The translations under genes and the position numbers were made by a program. The notes below the pieces were generated by a model that was not told where the DNA came from, made no database searches, and saw nothing but the letters and a program-made list of their open reading frames with translations. Of a stretch of 64,000 nt of DNA, positions 25,892-34,409 are shown piece after piece; position 1 is the first letter of the stretch, and each line of letters starts with the position of its first letter. Source of the DNA: Henriciella sp. AS95 (lineage in GTDB: Bacteria; Pseudomonadota; Alphaproteobacteria; Caulobacterales; Hyphomonadaceae); the NCBI RefSeq assembly GCF_038900055.1, contig NZ_JBBMQM010000001.1, positions 3,100,001 to 3,164,000 on the forward strand, in the 5' to 3' direction.

Positions 25892-27130
25892 TTAAGCAGC
25901 AGTTTTGCCGAGCGTGCCCGCGAATTGTGCGGACTCCTGCGAACGATCGAAGTCGGGATAGCGCCCCAGGAGCATTAGCAACGCTCCACCGACCATGACA
26001 ATCAGGGCTCCCGCCGTCAGAGGAAACGTGTATCCGCCAACCGTATCGTAGATGTGGCCGTAAACCACCGGCCCCAGCCCGCCACCCAGTGCGATTACGG
26101 TATAGAAGCAGCCATAGATCAGCCCGTACTGGCGTTGACCAAAATAGCGGCTGACAAGATAGGCCAGCAGGTCAAACTCAAAGCCGGCGCCAAATCCGAT
26201 TCCCGCCACAGCAAGGAAAGCCGCGGTCGAGCCGAGATCATCCATGGAGAGCATCCAGCATCCGAAGGCAGGAATCATGAGGATGAAAAATGCGATCAGC
26301 GGCGCCCATGCCTTGTCCAGAAGCCAGCCGCCGATCAGACGTCCAGCAATGACAGCCAGGCCAAAACTCGCCGTGATCGTACCGATCTGACCGAGCGAGA
26401 ACTCCTTGGTCCGCAGAATGTTTTCCAGGTTCGGCGTCGGCGCCGTGAGAGAGAACGCGATAAGAAGAAAGGCGACCACCAGGATCCAGAAATTCTTCTG
26501 ATGCATGGCCTCTTTCAGGGAATAACCAGCACTGGCAGCGGGGGCTGGCTGATCGTCGTCCTCTTCTATGGCGGGCACGACAGGCTCGCCGGAGGCGCTA
26601 CGCTCCCTGAGAAAGAGCAGCACGACCGGAATGCCGATAAGTATCGGGAGCATCCCGATTGCGGCAAATGCTATCCGCCAGCCAAATTCGGTGATGAGCC
26701 AGGCCGTGAAGGGCTTGATGAGAAAGCCGGTGATGCCAGTACCAGCGCTGGCCAGGCCAAGGGCCAGGCCCTTGTGACGATCAAACCAGCCATTCACCAC
26801 ATAGGTCCAGGTCGCCGACAGCGTGCCTGCACCAAGCACGGACATCACCACCCACTGAGCATAGAAAACCGTTAGGGATCCGCCGTTGAGAGACAGACTC
26901 ATAAAGCAAAGCCCAAAACAGAAAAGCGATACCGTTGCGACTCGGCGCGCCCCGAACCTGTCAACGGCATAGCCCGCAAACGGGCTGACCAGCATGACGA
27001 CGATGGACTGCACCGCGATGCTTCCCATCATGGCCGAAAAGCTCCAGCCGAAGGCATCCGACAATTCCGGCGCGAACATCCCGATCGTATAGAAAGGGAT
27101 CGGGCTCAGCCCGACAGAGACGCCAACCAT
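25892..27130 (-). CDS. MFS transporter (oxalate/formate antiporter-like group)
   Basis: About 412 residues with twelve hydrophobic segments; the loop-2/3 motif is YAVDRFGARRVATVS, and the central loop (about 190-205) is acidic. It resembles MFS carboxylate transporters of the monocarboxylate/oxalate group. From the ATG at 27130 the first helix looks cut short: the in-frame codons upstream encode RAWLVVVAAM, the start of a normal first helix, and the frame stays open to a TAG at 27222-27220 without any ATG, GTG or TTG. A GAGG eight bases before an ATT at 27205 hints at a rare ATT start. Divergent from the tandem-hydrolase operon, with operator D between. Confidence 0.85.
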   Translation of the reverse strand: MVGVSVGLSPIPFYTIGMFAPELSDAFGWSFSAMMGSIAVQSIVVMLVSPFAGYAVDRFGARRVATVSLFCFGLCFMSLSLNGGSLTVFYAQWVVMSVLGAGTLSATWTYVVNGWFDRHKGLALGLASAGTGITGFLIKPFTAWLITEFGWRIAFAAIGMLPILIGIPVVLLFLRERSASGEPVVPAIEEDDDQPAPAASAGYSLKEAMHQKNFWILVVAFLLIAFSLTAPTPNLENILRTKEFSLGQIGTITASFGLAVIAGRLIGGWLLDKAWAPLIAFFILMIPAFGCWMLSMDDLGSTAAFLAVAGIGFGAGFEFDLLAYLVSRYFGQRQYGLIYGCFYTVIALGGGLGPVVYGHIYDTVGGYTFPLTAGALIVMVGGALLMLLGRYPDFDRSQESAQFAGTLGKTAA

Positions 27131-27252
27131 GGCAGCGACGACGACCAGCCATGCTCGTACTGTATTGCTATCAAAAGCGGCGGAAGACGGTATTTTTTCA
27201 GAAATGACTTTATCCTCGGACTAGACACGCCGCGTCATATGCAGCACCAATG

Positions 27253-27268
27253 GTTATATAGATATACC
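27253..27268. promoter_or_regulatory. Operator-like inverted repeat, site D
   Basis: GTTATA-TAGA-TATACC, in the divergent region between the MFS gene (minus) and the tandem-hydrolase operon (plus, start 27330); 61 bases before the latter. It could control both directions. Confidence 0.6.
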
Positions 27269-27329
27269 ATAAAAAAGCCCGAGACCAGTCTGGCCGGGAT
27301 TTGGATCTGGAAACTGTGAGCATAATGAC

Positions 27330-29063
27330 ATGAGTGCGAATTCCTTGAGCGCCGCAGCCCATTTTAAAGACACGCGACGCGCATTTGTCTGCATTGAATC
27401 ACAGTGCATCCATTATCGGGTCCACGGTCAGGGCCCCGTCGTCGTCATGCTTCATGACTCACCGCGCTCCTCCCGCCTTCACTTGCCGACGATGAAGGAT
27501 CTGGCTCGGGACTTCACCGTCGTTGCGCTCGACACGCCGGGATACGGCAACTCCGATCCGCTTGACCTTGAACAGCCTGAGATCGAAGATTTCGCTGATG
27601 CACTCGCGAAGGTTCTCAGCGAGCTGGGCCTTGAGACGGCGCCGCTTTATGCCACCCATACAAGCGCAAAGATCGCAATTGACTACGCTGCACGCTTTGC
27701 CAGGCCTGCGAGACTGATCCTCGACGGATTGTCCATCCCTGAGACTCCTACACCAGCGGAATTCATTACGGCCTATATGCGCCCCTTCCGTCTGGATGAC
27801 GACGGGGCTTTCATCGCGCGCGAATGGGTTCGCATACGAGACATGTTGCGCTGGTTTCCGTGGTTTTCGAAACAGGCTGGCAATCGGATGCCGCTCGAAG
27901 TGACACCGGAGTGGATCGAAGCCTACACCGCTGACCTCTTTGCGGCCGGCCCGCACTACTCTGACGCTTATGCGGCCGCCATGCGGTACGATCCGAAACC
28001 GGCACTGGCGAATGTCTCGGTACGGACAATGATTGGTGCGAGAGCAGATGACGTGCTGCATGACAGCCTGCAGCGGGTTCCTGTGGATCAGAATTCCTGC
28101 CTCGCCACCGCATCATTACCGGCCAATCGAGACGCGTGGCTCGACTGGCTCGTCGCCGAATTCAAGACTGGATGCGAAGCGGCCTCCACACCCCCGTTCA
28201 CTCCAGGTCCGGCCAGTGGTGCCAAGCAATACGTCGACACGCCAACGGGTCAGATGTTTGTTCGCCAGTATGGTCGCCCATCGCAAGGCACAGTTCTGAT
28301 CCTAGACACGCCGACACTCCTTCAAGGACAGGCCTGGGCAAAGGCTCTTGAGAGCGACTTCCATGTCCTTCTTCCAGAGCTGCCCGGCTTCGGAAATTCG
28401 GATGCCGTGGAGGCTCTCTCACCTGACGAAATCACCAAGGCCATGGCCTGCGTGATTGAGACCCTTGCGGACAAGGAGGTGCACCTTCTTGCAACGGGAT
28501 TCGCCGCGCCATTGGCCATGCAGCTTGCGGCGAAAATGCCAGACCGCGTGTCGAAGCTTGTCATCGACGGCGCCGCCAGCATCAGCGCTTTTCCCGAGAG
28601 TTCCGCCCTCCGCGACCTCACACCGCGACTTTCCTTCAATTATGCCGGCACACATCTGCATGAAATCTGGCATATGCTGCGCGATAATCAGGCAAGCTGG
28701 CCCTGGTATGACCGCAGCAACAGCGCGCACCGCAAAATCGAGCCGCTTCTCGAGGCGGACGCCCTCTATGACAGCTTCATGGGGATCCTCATGCAGCCGG
28801 CCCATTATGGCGATGCGGTTGTCGCGAGCCGACAGGCTGCCGAAGAGTTGCAGCCGCAAAACCTCTCACAGGAAACCTTGTTCCTGACCCTGGAAGGCGA
28901 CCCGGCCTATGCCGGGACGCAAGACACCGCCAGCCAGGTTCCTCACGCGCATGTGCGCGCACGTCCAGCGGATATGTCCGCAGCGGGCTCCCTCATACGG
29001 GAGTTTCTCACCTGTAAACCCGGCACCTTGAGCGCCGACACCTCTATCAAGCTGGAGTCCTAG
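27330..29063 (+). CDS. Tandem alpha/beta-hydrolase-fold protein with altered nucleophile positions
   Basis: 577-residue fusion of two alpha/beta-hydrolase domains, about 25-290 and 295-560. Domain 1 keeps the oxyanion strand VVVMLHDSP and the DTPGYGNSD loop; domain 2 repeats VLILDTPTLL and ELPGFGNSD. The nucleophile elbows are unusual: ATHTS (108-112, His110 where Ser should be) and ATGFA (387-391, Gly389). No G-x-S-x-G exists in either domain, so a classical hydrolase is unlikely; a lyase, isomerase, cofactor-free oxygenase or non-catalytic role is possible. First gene of the operon with an MFS transporter (3-base gap), an FAD-linked oxidase and a bicupin. Weak ribosome site. Confidence 0.78.
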   Translation: MSANSLSAAAHFKDTRRAFVCIESQCIHYRVHGQGPVVVMLHDSPRSSRLHLPTMKDLARDFTVVALDTPGYGNSDPLDLEQPEIEDFADALAKVLSELGLETAPLYATHTSAKIAIDYAARFARPARLILDGLSIPETPTPAEFITAYMRPFRLDDDGAFIAREWVRIRDMLRWFPWFSKQAGNRMPLEVTPEWIEAYTADLFAAGPHYSDAYAAAMRYDPKPALANVSVRTMIGARADDVLHDSLQRVPVDQNSCLATASLPANRDAWLDWLVAEFKTGCEAASTPPFTPGPASGAKQYVDTPTGQMFVRQYGRPSQGTVLILDTPTLLQGQAWAKALESDFHVLLPELPGFGNSDAVEALSPDEITKAMACVIETLADKEVHLLATGFAAPLAMQLAAKMPDRVSKLVIDGAASISAFPESSALRDLTPRLSFNYAGTHLHEIWHMLRDNQASWPWYDRSNSAHRKIEPLLEADALYDSFMGILMQPAHYGDAVVASRQAAEELQPQNLSQETLFLTLEGDPAYAGTQDTASQVPHAHVRARPADMSAAGSLIREFLTCKPGTLSADTSIKLES

Positions 29064-29066
29064 GTC

Positions 29067-30458
29067 ATGTCCGATATCGATCAGCCCATCGCCGCCAACG
29101 AGACCACCGGAACGACCACGGATCCGGCTGCGAAGGTGACCTGGCCGCCGCAGCGCTATGCCTGGTATGTCGTCGCCCTGCTGACACTGGCCTACGCGCT
29201 CGCCATTCTGGACCGGGTCGCAATCGCGCTCCTGATCGAGCCGCTCGAAGAGTCCCTCCACATCACCGACACCCAATTCGGCCTGCTGCAGGGCATGGCG
29301 TTCAGCATGTTCTACAGCGTGCTGGGCTTGCCTATCGGCATGCTCTGCGACCGGACACGCCGCACCCCGATCCTGACGGCAGGGGTCGCACTGTGGAGTC
29401 TGGCCACCATGGGGTGCTCGCTGGCATCCACTTTCGAGGAACTCTTCATCGCCCGGATCCTTGTGGGTGTTGGCGAAGCCGCGCTCGTGCCGGCCGCCGC
29501 ATCGATCATTGCAGACCTTTTTCCTCCGACCACCCGGCCAAAAGCCTATGGCGTCTTCGTTTCGGGGACCTCTCTCGGCACGGCAGCCGCCCTGATACTG
29601 AGCGGTCTCTTCCTGCACTGGTCGAACGGTCTCATCGAAACCATGCCGCATCTCGTCGGCGGCTTTCAGAACTGGCAGCTCGTCTTCATCATGTGCGGAA
29701 TACCCGGCCTGTTTCTGGCGCTGATCATGCTGGTGTCCATGCGCGAACCAAAACGGCAGGGCATCGACCAGCCGACTACCGAATTCAGTCTCAAACCGAT
29801 CCTCAAACTCTTCGGCGAGCGCCCCCTCGCCTATGGGTCGTTGATCGTGGGAACGGTTCTCAACCTCGTCTGCGTCTATGCCATCATTGGATGGGTTCCG
29901 GCACTCTTCATACGCGCGCATGAGTGGCCCGCCGCGACCGCCGGACAGGTTCTGGGTGTCGTTGGCGTCCCGATTAGCATGTTTGCGGCAGCGAATAGCG
30001 GCTGGGTGATCTCCCAGCTGACCAAGCGCGGGCACTCAGACGCCGCAATGCTCGCGGCGGGGGCCACCGGCGTGTCGATGATGGTCTTTGGGACAGGACT
30101 CTCGCTCGCGCCGACAGGTATACTGGCGCTCGTGTTCTACGGGCTGAATGCATTCTTCACCAACTGGAACATTTCAGCCGTTTATTCGGGCGTCGCCCAG
30201 ATCACACCGAACCAGCTGCGCGGCCAGGTCATGGCCGTCCACACAATCGTGTCCAGCCTCATTGCGATGAGCGCCGGCAACTTCATCGTCGGATTTCTGA
30301 CCGACAATCTGTTCACCGCCACTGATGGCATTTCCTACGCCCTGGCGATCGTCTTCCTGACCTGCGGAGCCGGCTCAGCACTCTTGCTGATGATCGGCCG
30401 TGGGGCTTTCCGGAGAGCGGCCGCCGCAAACCTGAAAAGGCTTGATCCCGATGTCTGA
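29067..30458 (+). CDS. MFS transporter, spinster-like family
   Basis: 463-residue inner-membrane transporter with about twelve helices. The N-terminal region RYAWYVVALLTLAYALAILD and the loop GMLCDRTRRTPI are typical of the spinster-like MFS group common next to aromatic and terpenoid catabolic genes in alphaproteobacteria. It starts 3 bases after the tandem-hydrolase stop and its last codons overlap the FAD oxidase start by 8 bases. It probably moves the substrate or an intermediate from periplasm to cytoplasm after TonB uptake; direction and substrate are not visible. Confidence 0.88.
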   Translation: MSDIDQPIAANETTGTTTDPAAKVTWPPQRYAWYVVALLTLAYALAILDRVAIALLIEPLEESLHITDTQFGLLQGMAFSMFYSVLGLPIGMLCDRTRRTPILTAGVALWSLATMGCSLASTFEELFIARILVGVGEAALVPAAASIIADLFPPTTRPKAYGVFVSGTSLGTAAALILSGLFLHWSNGLIETMPHLVGGFQNWQLVFIMCGIPGLFLALIMLVSMREPKRQGIDQPTTEFSLKPILKLFGERPLAYGSLIVGTVLNLVCVYAIIGWVPALFIRAHEWPAATAGQVLGVVGVPISMFAAANSGWVISQLTKRGHSDAAMLAAGATGVSMMVFGTGLSLAPTGILALVFYGLNAFFTNWNISAVYSGVAQITPNQLRGQVMAVHTIVSSLIAMSAGNFIVGFLTDNLFTATDGISYALAIVFLTCGAGSALLLMIGRGAFRRAAAANLKRLDPDV

Positions 30459-32070
30459 TTCTTCTGTCTCCGACCCTGCAACCCAAGCATCCACCGCCGA
30501 TGGGAAGCTCGAACGCGATCTTCTGGCGCTGCTTGGTTCCGACGGCTGTATTGCCGACGATGAAACGCTGACCCTGCACTCGGCCGATCTGCTGGAGGCT
30601 GCCGGCCGCTGCCGGGCCGTCATCCGCCCAGCCGACAAGGATGAACTTGCCAAGGCTGTCAGCCTGATCTCCAAAGCTGGTGTCGCCATGGCACCGCGCG
30701 GCGGCGGGCTGACCTATGTCCGCGGTTACACGATGCCTGAAGACGGCTTCATCTCGGTTGATTTGAGCCGGATGAACCGGATCCTCGAAATCAGCGAACG
30801 CGACATGTACATCACGGTTGAGCCGGGCGTGACCTGGCGCCAGATTTACCTCGCCCTCAAACCGATGGGCCTTCGCCTGCCCTTCTTCGGAACCTTTTCA
30901 GGACGCGGCGCCACAGTGGGTGGCGGTCTCTCGAATGGCGCCCTCTTCCTTGGGACAGCGCGTTATGGCTCGGCCGCCGAGATCGTGCTCGGCCTGCAGG
31001 TTGTGACCGGTGAAGGCGATCTCGTTCGCACCGGCCAGCTCGCCGTGAAGAATGCCAAGACGCCTTTTTTCCGGACATTTGGGCCCGACATGACCGGCGT
31101 CTTCGTCCACGACGCAGGCGCGCTGGGCATCAAGGCGCAAGCGACGCTCCGCCTGATCCGCCAGCCAGAGGTCACGGAATTTCTCTCCTTCGGCTTCCGC
31201 GACCGCGCCGCGGCCGTCGAAGCCTTGTCCGAGGTTGGGCGCAGCGAGATTGCTGAAGAAGCCTATGTCATGGACCCCGACAAGACCAAGGCGTCCCTCA
31301 CCGCCGATACCGATCTGGTCCGCGACGCCAAGATGCTGGCCAAGGTCGTGCGTCAGGAAAAGAACATCCTGCGCGGCATGAAAGCGGGCGCCAAACTCGC
31401 AGCTTCAGGACGGAATATCGTCGAGGATGGCTGCCATTCCCTGCACCTTGTCCTCTCGGGACGCGGCCGTGCCGCCGTCGAACAGGACATGGAAACGGCC
31501 CGCAAGATTGTCGAGAAGCTGGGCGGCGAAGAGCTGCCGGACTCGATCCCGCGCGCTGGACGGGCAGACCTCTTCCCACCGCTCGATTCGGTCGTGGGCC
31601 CCGATGCCGACCGCTGGGTCGCTCTGAATGCGAAGATCGCCCACAGCGAGGCTTCCGCCCTCGTCGACGCAGTCGAGAGCTGCATAGACGGCTACATGCC
31701 AGACTTTGAAAAGCATGGCGTTGTCGTGTCTCGCCTGCTGACCGTCATCTGCAATCATGCCTTCAGCTACGAACCGGTCTTCAACTGGTGCGATTCCTGG
31801 TTGCCGATGCACAAGGCGACCCTGCCGGCCGAAGCCCTCCGCAAACTCACCGAGCCCGAGCCGAATCCGGAAGCGCGCGCTCTGGTGATGAAAGCGCGCC
31901 AGGATATCGTCGATATCTTCCGTGATTTCGGCGCCGCCTCGAACCAGATCGGGCGAACATATCCTTACGCTGAAATCCTCCATCCGGAATCGCGCAAGCT
32001 GCTCGAAGACGTCAAGTCCGCTGTGGATCCGAAACGCCTGCTCAATCCAGGCGCCATCGGTCTCAACTGA
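30451..32070 (+). CDS. FAD-linked oxidase (GlcD/vanillyl-alcohol-oxidase fold)
   Basis: 539-residue flavoprotein with a PCMH-type FAD-binding domain (about 50-245: VAMAPRGGGLTYVRGY, ITVEPGVTWRQIYLALKPMG, SGRGATVGGGLSNGALF) and an FAD-oxidase C-terminal domain ending VDPKRLLNPGAIGL. Such enzymes oxidise 2-hydroxyacids, phenolic alcohols or amines. It is a paralogue of the gene at 49193 (same layout and motifs, clearly diverged). I took the ATG at 30451 (AAGG upstream, overlapping the MFS stop) over a TTG nine bases earlier. It is followed by the bicupin gene after 10 bases. Confidence 0.87.
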   Translation: MSDSSVSDPATQASTADGKLERDLLALLGSDGCIADDETLTLHSADLLEAAGRCRAVIRPADKDELAKAVSLISKAGVAMAPRGGGLTYVRGYTMPEDGFISVDLSRMNRILEISERDMYITVEPGVTWRQIYLALKPMGLRLPFFGTFSGRGATVGGGLSNGALFLGTARYGSAAEIVLGLQVVTGEGDLVRTGQLAVKNAKTPFFRTFGPDMTGVFVHDAGALGIKAQATLRLIRQPEVTEFLSFGFRDRAAAVEALSEVGRSEIAEEAYVMDPDKTKASLTADTDLVRDAKMLAKVVRQEKNILRGMKAGAKLAASGRNIVEDGCHSLHLVLSGRGRAAVEQDMETARKIVEKLGGEELPDSIPRAGRADLFPPLDSVVGPDADRWVALNAKIAHSEASALVDAVESCIDGYMPDFEKHGVVVSRLLTVICNHAFSYEPVFNWCDSWLPMHKATLPAEALRKLTEPEPNPEARALVMKARQDIVDIFRDFGAASNQIGRTYPYAEILHPESRKLLEDVKSAVDPKRLLNPGAIGLN

Positions 32071-32080
32071 GGAGCCCCCA

Positions 32081-32902
32081 ATGGCGCGTCCCCATATCGA
32101 ATTTGTCCAGACTCAGAACGTAGACTGGGAGCCGGCTGAAGCCGGGGCATCCCGGAAGATCCTCAATGCCGACCCGGGCAGTAGCGAGGCAACGCTGCTG
32201 ATCCGCTATCCGGTTGGCTATAGCGCCCCCGCCAGTTCCGCCGAAATGCCGGCAGAGGAGTACTTCGTCCTCGAGGGGGATATCACCATTGGCGGACGCC
32301 AATGCGGGCGCCATGCCTATGGCTTCATCCCCGGCGGGTCGCGGACGCCTGCACAGTCCAGTGCAGGCGGAGCGACTGTTCTGGTTTTCCGCTATGCGGA
32401 AGACGACCCAGACAGTCTGGCAGGCACAGCGGACCCAGTCGCAATCGATACCCCGGCCATGCCGTGGGATGTTTCGACTTACGATCCGAAACTCACTCAT
32501 CTGAGGCTCGCGCGGAAAGTCCTTCGGCTTGGTCCCAACAATAGCTGCCGCACCTTCCTCCTCGCCGGCATGCCGCATGGCGTCCCGCCCGAGACCGAAC
32601 TTCCTGCGGAAACCCATGATCATTGCGAGGAGATGTTCATGATCAGCGGCTCGATGTGGGCGCCTGAAGGTCTGATGCAGCCGGGCGCCTATTTCTTCCG
32701 CCCCCCTCATATCGTGCACGGACCGCATGTCTCGGAATTCGGGTTCTTTCAGATCATGCGTTCGCCGATGACCAATGCGATCGTGACGAACTGGTCGGAT
32801 GAGATGCGCCCGCTACCAATCGGTGCGCCCTACTCGCCAGTCATGCCTGAGGGAACGCCGCAATCCTGGGCCCGCCCATGGCAGGGTGAGCCGGGTCTTT
32901 AA
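32081..32902 (+). CDS. Bicupin-domain protein
   Basis: 273-residue protein with two cupin barrels, about 40-130 and 165-245. The second has a good metal site: ETHDHCEEMFMISGSMW and GAYFFRPPHIVHGPH supply His, His, Glu and His ligands. The first (MPAEEYFVLEGDITIGG) lacks the histidine pair and is probably structural. Possible roles are dioxygenase, isomerase or dehydratase acting on a ring or a keto acid. ATG 32081 follows GAGGAG closely after the FAD-oxidase stop. Last gene of the plus-strand operon; a terminator follows at 32931. Confidence 0.8.
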   Translation: MARPHIEFVQTQNVDWEPAEAGASRKILNADPGSSEATLLIRYPVGYSAPASSAEMPAEEYFVLEGDITIGGRQCGRHAYGFIPGGSRTPAQSSAGGATVLVFRYAEDDPDSLAGTADPVAIDTPAMPWDVSTYDPKLTHLRLARKVLRLGPNNSCRTFLLAGMPHGVPPETELPAETHDHCEEMFMISGSMWAPEGLMQPGAYFFRPPHIVHGPHVSEFGFFQIMRSPMTNAIVTNWSDEMRPLPIGAPYSPVMPEGTPQSWARPWQGEPGL

Positions 32903-32930
32903 CTCGCCGACTTCCCACAGTCTGGCATCA

Positions 32931-32960
32931 AAAAAAGGGCCGCATCCCGTGCGGCCCTTT
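32931..32960. terminator. Bidirectional terminator between convergent operons
   Basis: AAAGGGCCGCA (32934-32944), 5-base loop, TGCGGCCCTTT (32950-32960), a perfect 11-bp stem. On the minus strand it runs into six T's, on the plus strand into TTTGCTT, so it can end both the bicupin operon and the minus-strand operon finishing at 32993. Confidence 0.88.
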
Positions 32961-32992
32961 GCTTATTGGCTTATCATTAGGCCGATTGCAGC

Positions 32993-33721
32993 CTAGCTGC
33001 GTGTCAGTTCGACCAGCTCATACCAGGTCATCATGTAGCCATCCACGCCGCCTTTGAGGAAAATGGCGTCCTCATCAGCCGTGACCCAGCAATTATACTC
33101 CGGATGAGCCTCGCCATTCGCCGCAACCATGCCGCCGCTCTCATCGGTGAACCGGTAGTGATAGGCGTCGAATGTACCCGCCTTTACCGTGACCTTTTCC
33201 TCGCCAACGAAAATCAGCTCGATATTGGTCTCCGCGATAACCGGCGGCGTCGCCCCGCGATGGTCTGGTGACGGAAGGAACGTGCGCAGTTTGTGGGTAT
33301 GCGGTCCTTTGGAACGATCGACCTTCTTGGTGATATAGGCGTCACCGGAGATCGGATGCGTACCGAACCCGTCATAAGGACCATTCACCGGCATGCGCTG
33401 CGACATGCGCCCGATGGACGGGCCATAGCTCTCGCATTCGATATGGTCTTCGAGCATGCGGAACCAGCCCGATCCCATAAACTCATCGCCGATGGTCAGG
33501 CGGACGAAACAGTCCATGGGGTCGTCATTCGCGTCGACGCTGTAGATAATGTCGCGATGCACGGACGGATCTGGATCTTCCAGTTCGCAGCGTGCGCGAA
33601 GCGTGCGTTTTCCGTCGGAGTGGACCGTCCAGTTGAAATATTCGCGTCCGCGCTCTTCGCCTTCCCGGCCGGGTTTGCGCGAGGTGTATAGGATCTTCCC
33701 GTCAATTGTCCTGTGTTTCAT
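32993..33721 (-). CDS. Conserved protein of unknown function
   Basis: 242 residues, no signal peptide, no membrane helix. I do not recognise the family. It is rich in beta-type strands (YFNWTVHSDGKRTLRARCEL, CFVRLTIGDEFMGSGWFRM) and ends in a segment that resembles a lipocalin-like or DUF3108-like closed barrel (EKVTVKAGTFDAYHYRF, then GGVDGYMMTWYELVEL); the phrase about a 'tag' that converts a measured value from a modified sugar or lipid is not apparent here, so no function is assigned. Last gene of the VOC/hydrolase/membrane-protein operon, 31 bases after the membrane-protein stop. A binding or non-enzymatic role is possible. Confidence 0.7.
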   Translation of the reverse strand: MKHRTIDGKILYTSRKPGREGEERGREYFNWTVHSDGKRTLRARCELEDPDPSVHRDIIYSVDANDDPMDCFVRLTIGDEFMGSGWFRMLEDHIECESYGPSIGRMSQRMPVNGPYDGFGTHPISGDAYITKKVDRSKGPHTHKLRTFLPSPDHRGATPPVIAETNIELIFVGEEKVTVKAGTFDAYHYRFTDESGGMVAANGEAHPEYNCWVTADEDAIFLKGGVDGYMMTWYELVELTRS

Positions 33722-33752
33722 CTAGCACTCCTTTTCAAATCGTTTCGTGAAA

Positions 33753-34409
33753 TCAAAGCGGCATCGCAATGCCGAAATAGCTGGCCGCTAGAACCGCGAC
33801 CCAGATCGCCAGAACGGCCGGGCGGGTTCGTGAGATGACGCCGGCAATCGCTGCGTCGGACTGCGGGCTGGGACCATCTGTTTTCATGCTGACGATTGCC
33901 GGTCCGAGCGGCGCAAGAAGCATGCGGATGAAAAGGCCCAGGCAGATGCAGATGCCAAGCGCGATCAGTTTCAGGGCAATGAAGAGCGGAATGTCGATCA
34001 GCCCGGCCAGTGACGCGATCGCAGTCCCGAACGTGCCCACAATAACCACATAGCGGATCGCGAGATCGGTAGGCCGGGTCCAGCTTGAGCCGCCGCCATG
34101 GCTGAGATGAACCGCCCAGGCAAGCGCAAGCCAGACAAGAGCAACCACCCACACAAGGGCGACCAGGAGCGGTGAAACCGCAAGCCAGCCTTTTGTCGCC
34201 GCCAGCGTGAACCCCGTTGGCAAGGCCAGGATCAGCGCCGTGCGGGGCGCCATGTCGATATCGTTCAGTATTTTGAGCGCGAGCATCCGTTCCGGGACCG
34301 TGCGTTTCGGATCGACCATGAAGCTGGAGCCGTAAAAGGCGCCAAGATCGCCGCCGAGCCAGTAGACCGGGATCAGGATGTGCAGCAGGGTCAGAAGGGC
34401 AATCGTCAT
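33753..34409 (-). CDS. Integral membrane protein, probably 5-6 helices
   Basis: 218-residue inner-membrane protein. Hydrophobic segments lie at about 3-22, 54-72, 76-100, 115-135, 140-165 and 195-216. The first helix has LLHILIPVYWLGGDLGAFYG, with a His and a WLGG turn reminiscent of CopD/DUF2269-type membrane proteins that bind haem or copper, but the match is weak. ATGA overlap with the hydrolase upstream. It may be a redox-linked membrane partner of the operon; function unknown. Confidence 0.72.
   Translation of the reverse strand: MTIALLTLLHILIPVYWLGGDLGAFYGSSFMVDPKRTVPERMLALKILNDIDMAPRTALILALPTGFTLAATKGWLAVSPLLVALVWVVALVWLALAWAVHLSHGGGSSWTRPTDLAIRYVVIVGTFGTAIASLAGLIDIPLFIALKLIALGICICLGLFIRMLLAPLGPAIVSMKTDGPSPQSDAAIAGVISRTRPAVLAIWVAVLAASYFGIAMPL

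Noticed and set aside
28866..30035. 389-residue open frame on the minus strand
   Set aside because: Antisense to the MFS transporter gene; composition is rich in Arg, Gln, Asp and Gly and matches no family. The MFS frame has clear helices.
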